A stretch of 13,742 nt of DNA from CAYQPF01 sp964419225 (GCA_964419225.1 CAYQPF010000137.1:1-13742), one strand, 5' to 3'. Shown: positions 1 through 8,334, counted from the first letter of the stretch. Numbers and translations are program-made. The notes: generated by a model from the sequence alone, not told the origin.

Positions 1-807
1 AATCTGATTATAGGCATAAGCTACAGAATCCGTCATCCCAGGTTTGTTCCTCCAGGCATGAGTCATATAAAATCCTGTATGTGATCCTGAGGCAGTGATA
101 ACTGAATCTAAAAGTGTAGCATACTGGGTGAAAAGATCCGGATATAGGAAAGGACGGGTACTTTGTTCCTGCAAAACTACCAAATCCCAGTCTGTTCCCT
201 GAATTGCAGCAATAGTAGAAGGATTATTGTAATGCATTTCCAATGTATAATTCGCTAATGCTTCCTGTTGAATTGTCGTGATCCATCCCGGATTATATGC
301 ATTTACCAATCCTTGCACATGCGATGCTATTCCACTGTTAAAATAAGTATGACTGTTTCCTACAAAAAGTACTTTTTTCGGCACTGAAGGTATAACATCA
401 CCCCAATTTACTTCAACAGTTAAACTTCCGGGAACAAACTGCATGGTTATCTGCACTGTGGAGTTTTGTCCAGGGACAACCTGACCCTCTCCATATCCTG
501 TAGCAATCAGAAGAGTGTCTTCATAAACTTTGACAAACACAGAGTACAGCCCTGGTTCTAATCCCTCAAAAGTACCTTGAGCTGTCTGAAGAGTGTCATT
601 CAGCACCAAATCCTGAGACTGACTAAATGTGTCTTTCATAATTTTCACATTGACTCTGGTTACAGTAAACCCATGCTCAAAAGCAGGACTTAGATTCATC
701 TGTAAGGGGATGTTACCCTTGGCTGTTGGTTCAGTTGTGGTATCATGGTGCTTGGCACAGGCAAATAAAGCCAATGCTAAAATTAAGAAAACAATCAGTT
801 TTTTCAT
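1..807 (-). CDS. SGNH/DUF4886-like hydrolase lipoprotein, copy 1 (3' end beyond window)
   Basis: The reading frame opens at ATG 807 and stays open for 269 codons to the window edge, so the C-terminus is missing. It begins with a lipoprotein signal (MKKLIVFLILALALFAC; lipobox Cys17), so the product is probably exported and lipid-anchored. Residues about 30-137 form a beta-rich domain containing GLYSVFVKVYEDTL and GYGEGQVVPGQNSTV. It then reads KKVLFVGNSHTYFN, an SGNH block I with candidate nucleophile Ser152, and DWDLVVLQEQ, typical of SGNH/DUF4886-like hydrolases. The Asp-x-x-His block seen in its neighbour would lie outside the window. It is closely similar to the next gene along almost its whole visible length, so this is a tandem duplication. 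A strong Shine-Dalgarno (GGAGGAG) precedes the ATG. An esterase or carbohydrate deacetylase role is a family-level guess; the substrate is unknown. Confidence 0.85.
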   Translation of the reverse strand, partial: MKKLIVFLILALALFACAKHHDTTTEPTAKGNIPLQMNLSPAFEHGFTVTRVNVKIMKDTFSQSQDLVLNDTLQTAQGTFEGLEPGLYSVFVKVYEDTLLIATGYGEGQVVPGQNSTVQITMQFVPGSLTVEVNWGDVIPSVPKKVLFVGNSHTYFNSGIASHVQGLVNAYNPGWITTIQQEALANYTLEMHYNNPSTIAAIQGTDWDLVVLQEQSTRPFLYPDLFTQYATLLDSVITASGSHTGFYMTHAWRNKPGMTDSVAYAYNQI

Positions 808-832
808 TTCTCCTCCATTACTTTAAATTAAG

Positions 833-868
833 ATGCTACATTTTGCCAAATATATTTTTTTATGGCAA
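833..868 (-). promoter_or_regulatory. Putative sigma70-type promoter of lipoprotein copy 1
   Basis: On the minus strand, TTGCCA (868-863) is followed after 17 nt by CAAAAT (845-840), which would start transcription near 833, about 26 nt before the ATG. The same arrangement, with very similar surrounding sequence, lies in front of copy 2, and this conservation is the main support. TTGCCA is also half of an inverted repeat (plus-strand TTGCCA 843-848 and TGGCAA 863-868) in this copy only. Confidence 0.45.
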
Positions 869-941
869 GTAAAATATCATAAATTTACGATTTTGGTGAA
901 AAAAAGGAGTTAAAATTCAAAATTCTATTTATGGTCTTCTG

Positions 942-985
942 TGGATTAGATGGACTAAATGGACTAAATGGACTATATGGACAGA
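942..985. repeat. 9-bp tandem repeat, unit TGGACTAAA
   Basis: About five units in a row are visible: TGGATTAGA, TGGACTAAA, TGGACTAAA, TGGACTATA, then a truncated TGGACAGA. The array lies in the 277-bp gap (808-1084) between the two lipoprotein genes. No gene was seen in that gap. A Shine-Dalgarno-like AAGGAG occurs at 904-909 with no usable ORF after it. Confidence 0.85.
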
Positions 986-1037
986 TGGCGGGAAAATGAA
1001 TAGAAAATATTGAAACCCGCAGGCAAATACTAAGGCA

Positions 1038-1111
1038 TCAGGCGGTAGTCGTCAGGCGGTAGAGGGAAAAGCAATTGTCACTGCCTACTGTCCACTGGCT
1101 ACTGACCACTT
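1038..1111. repeat. Degenerate short repeats (TCAGGCGGTAG pair, then CTACTG/CCACTG-type units)
   Basis: TCAGGCGGTAG occurs twice, at 1038-1048 and 1052-1062. From about 1080 to 1111 the sequence becomes a degenerate array of ACTG-containing units (CTGCCTACTG, TCCACTGG, CTACTGACCACT). The array runs into lipoprotein copy 2 and supplies its last codons and TAG stop. Confidence 0.7.
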
Positions 1112-2206
1112 TAAATACGGCACATATGATATACCAAAATACTCACATACTGTTTCCCAAGCCATTGTTTGCAAAAACAGTTTATCAGCTTCACTAATTC
1201 CCAGAGGAACATAGCTGAGACCAACAGGACTCTTATTCCAGATCGAAGCAAAAATCACACAGGAAGTCAAATATGTTCCTTTCATGGCTGCATGAGATCC
1301 ATCTGCAGAAATCAAGACTTGAGTTGAATCATGCTCATAAGCATTTTTCCAAGCTAAACCAGCCGGACATACTAAAGCACCAAGTTCTGCTCCCAGTTTA
1401 GTATAAGCAAAAGCAATTGAATCTGCCATTCCCGGTCTGCTTGGCCAGGGATGTGTCATATAGAAGCCGGTTTTGGCCCCTGTCGCTGTAATCACACCAT
1501 TCAAGAGTGTTCCATACTGATAGAATAAATCCGGATAATCCATTGGTCTGGAACCCTGTTCCTGCAAAACTACCAAATCCCATTCAGTATTTTGAATAGC
1601 TGCAATTGTTGCAGGATTATTATAATGCTGTTCAAGAGAATAACCCCCGACTGTCCTTTCCTGCAAAAATGTGTTCCAAAAGTGATTATATGTGTTTACT
1701 AAACCCTGTATATGGGTACTAATCCCACCATTGTAATAAGTATGACTGTTACCGACAAAAAGTATCTTTCTGGGTATTGAAGGGATTACATCTCCCCAAT
1801 CAACAACCACAGTCAGAAGACCAGGTACAAACTGCATAGTGATATGAACTGTTGAATTTTGTCCAGGCATCACCTGACCTTCTCCATAACCGGTTGCAAG
1901 CAGTAAAGTGTCTTCATATACTTTGACAAATACAGAATATAATCCCGGAGCCAGATCCTCGAATATACCTTGGGCTGTCTGCAAAGTATCGTTAACCGCC
2001 AAATCCTGAGATCGGTTAAATGTGTCTTTCATGATTCGCACATTTACCCGTGTCACAGTATAACCATGCTCAAAAGCGGGGCTTAAATTCATGGGCAGCG
2101 GAATACTACCTTTGATCTCAGGTTCAGTCGGTGCGACTGTATTATGATGCTTAGTACATGACAACAGTACAAAAGTTAAAATCAATAAAACTATTAATTT
2201 CTTCAT
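1085..2206 (-). CDS. SGNH/DUF4886-like hydrolase lipoprotein, copy 2
   Basis: This is a complete 373-residue protein. A lipoprotein signal (lipobox VLLSC, Cys17) predicts export and membrane anchoring. Residues about 33-138 form a beta-rich domain almost identical in pattern to copy 1. The hydrolase domain follows: KILFVGNSHTYYN with Ser154 as candidate nucleophile, DLVVLQEQ at 210-217, and ADGSH at 301-305, giving a D302-x-x-H305 pair. This Ser/Asp/His set suggests a catalytically competent SGNH hydrolase (esterase or deacetylase class); the substrate is not deducible. The C-terminal KWSVASGQ and stop are encoded by a degenerate repeat, so the natural end may have been altered. The ATG is preceded by AAGGGGG. 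The gene is divergent from the giant kinase, and a functional link to it is only possible. Confidence 0.88.
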   Translation of the reverse strand: MKKLIVLLILTFVLLSCTKHHNTVAPTEPEIKGSIPLPMNLSPAFEHGYTVTRVNVRIMKDTFNRSQDLAVNDTLQTAQGIFEDLAPGLYSVFVKVYEDTLLLATGYGEGQVMPGQNSTVHITMQFVPGLLTVVVDWGDVIPSIPRKILFVGNSHTYYNGGISTHIQGLVNTYNHFWNTFLQERTVGGYSLEQHYNNPATIAAIQNTEWDLVVLQEQGSRPMDYPDLFYQYGTLLNGVITATGAKTGFYMTHPWPSRPGMADSIAFAYTKLGAELGALVCPAGLAWKNAYEHDSTQVLISADGSHAAMKGTYLTSCVIFASIWNKSPVGLSYVPLGISEADKLFLQTMAWETVCEYFGISYVPYLKWSVASGQ

Positions 2207-2223
2207 TTTTCCCCCTTAATAAT

Positions 2224-2259
2224 CTGTTACATTCTGCTGAATTTATTTTTTTATGGCAA
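2224..2259 (-). promoter_or_regulatory. Putative sigma70-type promoter of lipoprotein copy 2
   Basis: TTGCCA (2259-2254) and CAGAAT (2236-2231) are separated by 17 nt on the minus strand, with a predicted start near 2224, about 18 nt before the ATG. It matches the copy 1 element position for position, including the A-rich spacer TAAAAAAATA, so the promoter appears to have been duplicated together with the gene. Confidence 0.45.
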
Positions 2260-2374
2260 GTTAATTATCATATTTTTCCATATTTTTACAACTATTAAAC
2301 CCGGATAATGCATCAGGTAGAAATCATATAGGCAAATCCTTGTACAAATCCCCCGTTTTCATTTCGAAATCTAA

Positions 2375-2463
2375 TATAATATGTTGTAAAAAGACAATCT
2401 CAACACCCTCATTAATAATTAATAATTGATAATTAATAATTATTTGTATTCGCTTTGTTGACA
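2375..2463 (+). promoter_or_regulatory. Candidate promoter elements upstream of the giant kinase (weak)
   Basis: Two partial signals are visible in the 296-bp divergent gap 2207-2502. A perfect TATAAT lies at 2375-2380 without a convincing -35, and would give a leader of about 115 nt. A perfect TTGACA lies at 2458-2463, but only a poor -10 (TAAATG, 16-nt spacer) follows, which would give a very short leader. The sequence does not decide between them. Confidence 0.25.
2411..2444. repeat. 7-bp tandem repeat, unit AATTAAT
   Basis: After a partial unit at 2411-2416, units AATTAAT, AATTGAT, AATTAAT and AATTATT follow at 2417-2444. The tract is also largely self-complementary, because AATTAATAATT pairs with AATTATTAATT, so it could fold back on itself. 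It lies about 60 bp upstream of the giant kinase start. Confidence 0.8.
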
Positions 2464-2502
2464 ATATTTCCCTAATGGATAAATGTGTATTTGGAGGATA
2501 AT

Positions 2503-5500
2503 ATGATTTTTGATTCCAGATACAAAAAAATTGAAGACATAGGCGAAGGAGTCTGGTCTAATGTTTACAAAGTAAAAGATCTAAGAACCGATAAAATATA
2601 CACTTTGAAGCTTTTTAATCATATAGACGCAGATTTGATCTATGAAAAACTTTCAGCAGAAGATATGCATCATATTACCAAACTTGATCACCCCAACCTG
2701 CTTCACATAATTAAATTTGGTAATCATGGTAATCATATCTATTATTTAAGTGATTATTATGATGGCAAGCCTTTGAACGATTTTAAGTATAAACCGAACT
2801 TAAATGAACAATTCTATGAAATAGTTGCTCAGATTTGTTATGCATTGGATGCCTTGCACTCGCAGGGATTGATCCATAAAGATCTGAAACTGGAAAATAT
2901 TCTCTATAAAGTTGTAAACAACAAGCCTGAAATAAAAGTCTTAGATTATGGTTTTGCCAAGATTGACCACACTAAAAATCAACAAAAAGTAACAGGCACA
3001 TTGCCTTATATTGCACCTGAAATCCTGTCAGGCAAGAAGATGGCAGTATTTCAAAGCGATTTTTATTCACTTGGTGTCACCCTATACAAAATCATGACCG
3101 GCACATCTCCTTATTCAGTAGAGCAGATATCAGCCGTTATGGCTGGTAATCCACATAATTTTTTCCCTAAATTCCCCAGGGAGATTAATCCTGAATGCCC
3201 CATAAACATCGAAAAACTTATCCTCAAACTTCTGGAAAAAAATCCGGAAGACAGATTCCCGGATGTAAACAGTATTATAAACTTCATAAATAAGATGCAA
3301 ATAACTAAAAAGTTTAATTTTTCCCACAAATGGTCCCTTGTCAATACAATGAAACATAATAGTTACATTGCCAGAGAAGATTATTCTCATACCCTGATGG
3401 ATTACATTCCTTATCTGGAGAATGGGAATGGGAAAACAGTCGTTCTTTTAGGAGGCGATGGACAGGGCAAAGACAGTATTTTAACCTTGTTTGAATACCA
3501 CCTGCTGACAAATAAGTATTTTGTTTTTGATTATCTTTGTACTAAACAGGATAAGGATCCTTTCTTTGCTCTAATAAATGAATTCAAAGACTATATTTTG
3601 AATAATGACAAAGTTCAGACAGAATTAACCAATATATCATCCAAATTCCGTAAATATTTAAACAATTCCATTGAAGAAGCGAGCAAACTGAGTGAAAATC
3701 AGGAAGAATTGTATGCTGACTTTACTTCAGCAAAGAGCTTTCTCTTTAGTTTATCTGAAGAAAGGCCTCTCATTTTCATCATCCGGGCTGAGCAATATAT
3801 TAGTCCTGAAACGATAAGTTTTATCAATTTAGCAGCTTTTGAAATGGCTAAAAAACCTATCATGATCATTTTAAGTATTAATGATCCTCATCAGACAAAA
3901 GAATTGAAACATGCTATTTATCTTAAGGTAGAGCCATTGTCATTTATTGATACTAAGAAATATTTAACAAAGCTTTTACATAAAGAAGTACCCGAGACAT
4001 TCGCACAGGAAATTCATGCAAGAAGTTTTGGGATCCCCATGTTTGTCAGAGATATTCTTATTGATTTGACAGAGAAGAAAATGATTTGGGTGAAAGAAAA
4101 GTTGAATTTTGATGTTGACCTGAAGAAATACACTCTTCCCCAAAATCTGATTCATTCCATTTACTACAGGATGAGTCATCTGAACGAGAAATCTTACAAT
4201 AATCTACAAAAATTATCCTGTATTTATTCCCCTCTAAGTAAAGATTTAATAAACCATTTATTAGATTTATCTGAGGAAAAAGAATTGTGGAAACTCTTGA
4301 TTGATGCCAGAAATAATGAAATCATTTATGAACAAGATGGTTATTATCACTTCACTTTTCAAGAAATTCGTGAGAGATTAAATTCGGAACTTGATCAGGA
4401 TGTTAGAATTGAATTATCTAAAAAATTTATTCAGTATTATAAAGAAAACACTATCGGCAATAGTGATATATGCATGGGATTAGTACAAAATGCTTATCTT
4501 GCTGATGATATTGAATCTGTCCGTAGATTTAAATTACTCCTGATAGACACTTATAACAATACTTATCAACAGGATAAAGCATTCGCAGAAATCTGTAAAG
4601 TTATTGAAATTGACTTTTCACATAAAGTAACTGTACCTGAAAATGAGTTAAAAGCAGACTTAGAGAGTTTTGTGAACAAAGCAGAAATGACTGGTTTGAT
4701 TCAAAAAGCAATAGATTTGATCTCTGAAATTCCTCATTTCCCGGAAATGTTTGAAAAGTATTATTTATTGGGTACATTAATGCTCAGATTAGAAAAATAC
4801 TCCTCTGCAGAAGAGTATTTGAATATCGCCCTAAACATGGCCATGACTGGTAAATATAGAATCAAAGTTCTTATTGATCTTGTCTGGCTTTATACTAACA
4901 ATAGCAAATTTGATAAAGCATTACCCATACTTAACGATTTGAATGGTATGGAAATGTCAATGGAATTGAAAATAGCTTATATTGACCGTGAAAGTATCTA
5001 TTTATACCGAACTGGCAGAAACAGTGATGCCATAACTTTATTAGAAAAATTCCTGGTGGATTTACCCGTCATTAATGAGACACTGGCTCTGCTTAAACTG
5101 GGTTCTCTCTATAATAATTTGGGTTCCTTTTATTCCAATGAAAAGAACATTGCCGATGCTTATAAGCACTTTATGAATGCTAAGGCTATTTGGGAAAAGT
5201 TAAATTACAATCGTTCGCTGGGAATAGTCTATAATAATCTCGGAGATTTATCTTTACGACAGGGTGATACAAAGAATGCCTTGGAATATTTCGAGAAAGC
5301 TTTGGAAATCAGTAACAAGATCGGAGTAAGACGTAGTCAGGTTTTAGCTTGGTTAAACTTTGGAGAGACATATATAAAACTGGGACAGTTTTTAAAAGCA
5401 GAAGAGCATCTTTGTAAAGCTAAAGAGATGTGTCTGACTTTAGAAAGCAAACTCTTTTATGAAGGCATTGTCTATAATCTTGCTATTGTACGCAGTAAAA

Positions 5501-7995
5501 TTGGAAGTTTTAAATATTATCTTGATTTTATCAAAGAGAACCAACCCGAGTTATTGACAGGGCAGATCAAAGCACTTACACCTTTGACAAAAACCTACTT
5601 CTATTATCTCTTTGAAACCGGGCAATCCCAAAAGATCAATAATTTACTATATAATAATCCCCACTTAGATTTCTCTAATAATCACGAGGAAGAGTTCTAC
5701 TATCAAATTCTGGGTCTCTTATCTATGCATAAGAGAGATTATCACACAGCTTTGCAAAATATCAACCTGGCTCTCGAACAATCGATAAAAAACAAAAGTT
5801 CATATGCTCAGGCAATTAATTATATTAGACAAACTGAATGTTACTTGGGATTGAACAGATTTGAGAATGCAGAAAAGTCCTTTGAGAATGCCAAACAGTT
5901 AATAGATAATTACGGATTTAAATACTGGAGTCTGGTTCTGGATATTTTGTCCATTAAGATTCAACTCGCCCAGAAAGAAATACCTCTGAGAGTTCTCCTA
6001 AGAAGGACTCTTGAACTGATACCTGTTATAGAGAAAAATGATATTTATGCTTTGCAGTTAGAGTTATATTCAATAATTATCCAGATTTACAATGATCTGA
6101 AAGCAGAAAAATTAGGGTTGCAATACTTCCGTAAATATAAAGAAAAAGTGGAGAATAATGCCAAGGGCTTACCGCTGGAGGATCAGGAATCTTATTATAG
6201 GATAACAAAATATAATCAGACAGATCATCATAATCTGCACATCCATGAAGTTGGCAGCAGAATGCGTCAAAATAAAGAAAAGTGGCAGGAGCATCTGTAT
6301 AATCTCCTCAAATTGGAAGAGCTATCCAGAATTAAATTCTCTCTGGATAAAGCTATTACCACTCTCCTGGCTCCCGATTTCTATGGAATCGTCCTGAACG
6401 ATGAAATCCGTGCCCAAAGCCCGAAACTATTTCTGAAGTATAACTGCGATGAAGCTTCTCTACTTACTCATCCTTATAATAAATATATCCTGGACTCTAT
6501 TGAAACTGATAAAATTATTGCTATGAAACTTGATTTCAGACACACTCTGTTCATTCCTTTGAGACTTAAATCCGCCAGAGTTGGATGCTTGATTATAGCA
6601 GACAAAGGTGAGTTAGAATTCCGCAAGCAGGACATTTCTTTGATCAAAATGCTTAAACTGCATCTAACTACTATGTTGATTAGAATTAGAGAATTTGACG
6701 AATTGAATAATAAAATGTCCTTAGTCACCAGAATCATGCAAATGTCTCAAAAAATGCTGCAGATCTTAGACCAGGACAAACTGGAAAAACAGATAGTCAT
6801 GTTTGGAATTGAACTGCTGAGAGGCAGAAGAGGATTCATGATTATTCGTGATGCCTTTGGTAATTATAGTTTCAAAATATCACTGGATCATAAAAACAAT
6901 TTGCTTAAAGAACAAAAAAATATCAGTATGACTGTTGTCGGTGATGTACAAAATGCCATGATTCCGATTTATACCCACAACATTCTGGAAGATAGTATCT
7001 ATAAAAGTTCCAACAGTTTACATGATTTCCCTCTGGCATCCATTTATTGTGCACCTGTAACAATTGATAATAATCTTCACTGTATTCTTTATTTTGACAG
7101 TTTGGCAGATGAAGCAGAAGAACTAAAAATAAACCGCGAAATTGTGAGTATGTTCTTAGTACAGGCAGCTGTAGCTATCAAGAATGCCATGCAGTATGAA
7201 AGCCTGATTAAAAAAAATCTCGAACTTAAAACTCTGGACACAACAAAAGACAAATTTATCGGCATTGTTTCTCACGAGTTAAATACACCTCTGGTTACAT
7301 TGAAAGGTTATGTCAATAAGCTGAAAAAGAAGAATTTCATGGATGAAAATGAAAGAACGGAAACCTTGGAAAAGGTTGAAAAAAGTGTTAATAAATTGAT
7401 GCTTTCGATCAAGGATATTGTCCTTCTTAATAAATATAATGTTATGAACAGCATTCCCTTTGAAAGAGAAAATGTGGAGAATTTGTTGTCCATTGTCTTT
7501 AGTGAAGCAGAAATTATCAACAGACAATACGACCGGCATATGAAATTCAAGATGGAGATTGAAAGCAATTTGCCCGACATTGAGGTAAACTGGGAAGGTT
7601 TTCATCTGATGATCTACAGCATTATTCTAAATTCTATCAGATTCACCCAGGATTTTGGATTTATTACAATGGGCGTCAGAAAAGCAACATTCCCCCAGGA
7701 AAAGATCAATGATCAGGATGGGGTTGTTATCTATATCCAGGATAATGGTACAGGCATCCCAAATCATGAACTAACCAATATCTTCAAGAGTTTTTATGAG
7801 TTAAATGACATCTATTCCCATCGTTCTGGTACTGTCGAATACAGGTCCAGTGGTCTGGGCTTGGGACTTGCGATATCCAATAGAATCGCTGAACTGCATA
7901 ATGCTAAAATCTGGGTTAATAGTAAGGAAAATGAAGGAACAACTGTATTCATAGCATTTTCAGCTTATAAGAAAGATAAGAAGGGTAAGAGTTGA
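2503..7995 (+). CDS. Giant hybrid Ser/Thr kinase - AAA ATPase - TPR - GAF - histidine kinase
   Basis: From ATG 2503 the protein has 1830 residues. This start is chosen because GGAGG at 2493-2497 lies 5 nt upstream; an in-frame GTG at 2485 lies upstream of that site. The kinase domain (about 7-265) has the loop GEGVWSNVY, Lys36, HKD (125-127) with Asn132, DYG (148-150) in place of DFG, and APE (171-173). An AAA/NACHT-like module (about 285-560) has GGDGQGKDS at 317-325, where the usual Ser/Thr after Lys323 is Asp, and FIIRAEQY (425-432) where Walker B acids are expected. Helical and TPR repeats span roughly 660-1180, with clear TPRs near 905-1000. Two GAF-like regions follow (about 1267-1400 and 1407-1570). 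The histidine kinase has phosphoacceptor His1591 (VSHELNTP), Asn1710 (N box), DNGTG 1747-1751 and GLGLGLA 1784-1790. It has no transmembrane segment, so it is probably a cytosolic signal integrator; its ligand and its partner regulator are not in the window. Confidence 0.93.
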   Translation: MIFDSRYKKIEDIGEGVWSNVYKVKDLRTDKIYTLKLFNHIDADLIYEKLSAEDMHHITKLDHPNLLHIIKFGNHGNHIYYLSDYYDGKPLNDFKYKPNLNEQFYEIVAQICYALDALHSQGLIHKDLKLENILYKVVNNKPEIKVLDYGFAKIDHTKNQQKVTGTLPYIAPEILSGKKMAVFQSDFYSLGVTLYKIMTGTSPYSVEQISAVMAGNPHNFFPKFPREINPECPINIEKLILKLLEKNPEDRFPDVNSIINFINKMQITKKFNFSHKWSLVNTMKHNSYIAREDYSHTLMDYIPYLENGNGKTVVLLGGDGQGKDSILTLFEYHLLTNKYFVFDYLCTKQDKDPFFALINEFKDYILNNDKVQTELTNISSKFRKYLNNSIEEASKLSENQEELYADFTSAKSFLFSLSEERPLIFIIRAEQYISPETISFINLAAFEMAKKPIMIILSINDPHQTKELKHAIYLKVEPLSFIDTKKYLTKLLHKEVPETFAQEIHARSFGIPMFVRDILIDLTEKKMIWVKEKLNFDVDLKKYTLPQNLIHSIYYRMSHLNEKSYNNLQKLSCIYSPLSKDLINHLLDLSEEKELWKLLIDARNNEIIYEQDGYYHFTFQEIRERLNSELDQDVRIELSKKFIQYYKENTIGNSDICMGLVQNAYLADDIESVRRFKLLLIDTYNNTYQQDKAFAEICKVIEIDFSHKVTVPENELKADLESFVNKAEMTGLIQKAIDLISEIPHFPEMFEKYYLLGTLMLRLEKYSSAEEYLNIALNMAMTGKYRIKVLIDLVWLYTNNSKFDKALPILNDLNGMEMSMELKIAYIDRESIYLYRTGRNSDAITLLEKFLVDLPVINETLALLKLGSLYNNLGSFYSNEKNIADAYKHFMNAKAIWEKLNYNRSLGIVYNNLGDLSLRQGDTKNALEYFEKALEISNKIGVRRSQVLAWLNFGETYIKLGQFLKAEEHLCKAKEMCLTLESKLFYEGIVYNLAIVRSKIGSFKYYLDFIKENQPELLTGQIKALTPLTKTYFYYLFETGQSQKINNLLYNNPHLDFSNNHEEEFYYQILGLLSMHKRDYHTALQNINLALEQSIKNKSSYAQAINYIRQTECYLGLNRFENAEKSFENAKQLIDNYGFKYWSLVLDILSIKIQLAQKEIPLRVLLRRTLELIPVIEKNDIYALQLELYSIIIQIYNDLKAEKLGLQYFRKYKEKVENNAKGLPLEDQESYYRITKYNQTDHHNLHIHEVGSRMRQNKEKWQEHLYNLLKLEELSRIKFSLDKAITTLLAPDFYGIVLNDEIRAQSPKLFLKYNCDEASLLTHPYNKYILDSIETDKIIAMKLDFRHTLFIPLRLKSARVGCLIIADKGELEFRKQDISLIKMLKLHLTTMLIRIREFDELNNKMSLVTRIMQMSQKMLQILDQDKLEKQIVMFGIELLRGRRGFMIIRDAFGNYSFKISLDHKNNLLKEQKNISMTVVGDVQNAMIPIYTHNILEDSIYKSSNSLHDFPLASIYCAPVTIDNNLHCILYFDSLADEAEELKINREIVSMFLVQAAVAIKNAMQYESLIKKNLELKTLDTTKDKFIGIVSHELNTPLVTLKGYVNKLKKKNFMDENERTETLEKVEKSVNKLMLSIKDIVLLNKYNVMNSIPFERENVENLLSIVFSEAEIINRQYDRHMKFKMEIESNLPDIEVNWEGFHLMIYSIILNSIRFTQDFGFITMGVRKATFPQEKINDQDGVVIYIQDNGTGIPNHELTNIFKSFYELNDIYSHRSGTVEYRSSGLGLGLAISNRIAELHNAKIWVNSKENEGTTVFIAFSAYKKDKKGKS

Positions 7996-8022
7996 GAGTT
8001 GAGAGTTAAGAGTTAAGAGTTT
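7988..8022. repeat. 7-bp tandem repeat, unit AGAGTTR
   Basis: Five consecutive heptamers are visible: AGAGTTG, AGAGTTG, AGAGTTA, AGAGTTA, AGAGTTT. The TGA stop of the giant kinase (7993-7995) spans the first and second units, so the gene's last codon and stop lie inside the array. Confidence 0.85.
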
Positions 8023-8033
8023 ACGAGAGAATT

Positions 8034-8055
8034 ACAAGTATTTTTAACTACTTGT
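8034..8055. terminator. Inverted repeat between convergent genes, possible weak bidirectional terminator
   Basis: ACAAGTA (8034-8040) and TACTTGT (8049-8055) form a perfect 7-bp stem with an 8-nt loop. Flanking AATT and TTAATT extend the pairing with one bulge. It lies where the plus-strand kinase gene and the minus-strand flhFG operon converge, and it overlaps the stop codon of the two-TM gene. The stem is AT-rich and no run of T follows on either strand, so intrinsic termination is uncertain. Confidence 0.3.
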
Positions 8056-8334
8056 TAATTCATCAGAATTTCCGGGAGTTGGGAGAGGTTTAATTGCGGG
8101 CATTTGGGGCGGACCCTTGACCATGATGTCCCATTCAGCAGAACTGAAGGCGAATTGCCAAACGAACATAACCAACCTGGAGACAAGGGCTGCAACCAAT
8201 AAAGTAATGAATCCATGAATAAAGGACTCAATAATATCTATCGACATTACAAAGTAATTCGTAAAAAAGGTAATAAAAAACATCATAATGGAAACGGCAT
8301 TTGAATATGCCGATGCCTGAGATTTTTCGATCAC
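8044..8334 (-). CDS. Small two-TM protein coupled to flhG (unknown function)
   Basis: The product is 96 residues and I do not recognise the family. It starts with GTG at 8334, which overlaps the flhG stop as GTGA (4 nt), with GAGAGG just upstream inside flhG; this layout implies translational coupling. Two hydrophobic segments are clear, at about 13-32 and 42-61, separated by a short stretch with Asp33, Glu36 and His40. A soluble tail follows, with AEWD (66-69) and a Pro-rich end (KGPPQMPAIKPLPTPG). A membrane protein made together with FlhG could be a polar or flagellar positioning factor, but that is inference from position only. Confidence 0.75.
   Translation of the reverse strand: MIEKSQASAYSNAVSIMMFFITFFTNYFVMSIDIIESFIHGFITLLVAALVSRLVMFVWQFAFSSAEWDIMVKGPPQMPAIKPLPTPGNSDELTSS

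Noticed and set aside
629..826. Plus-strand frame of 65 codons opposite lipoprotein copy 1
   Set aside because: Lies antisense to the well-supported signal peptide and beta domain coding sequence; no family resemblance.
942..985. CRISPR-like array
   Set aside because: Units are 9 bp and directly adjacent, with no spacers and no cas genes.
2485..2502. GTG 2485 as start of the giant kinase
   Set aside because: It lies upstream of the GGAGG site, which is correctly spaced for ATG 2503.
7279..7605. Minus-strand frames inside the histidine kinase region
   Set aside because: Antisense to intact H, N and G boxes; predicted products show no domain resemblance.
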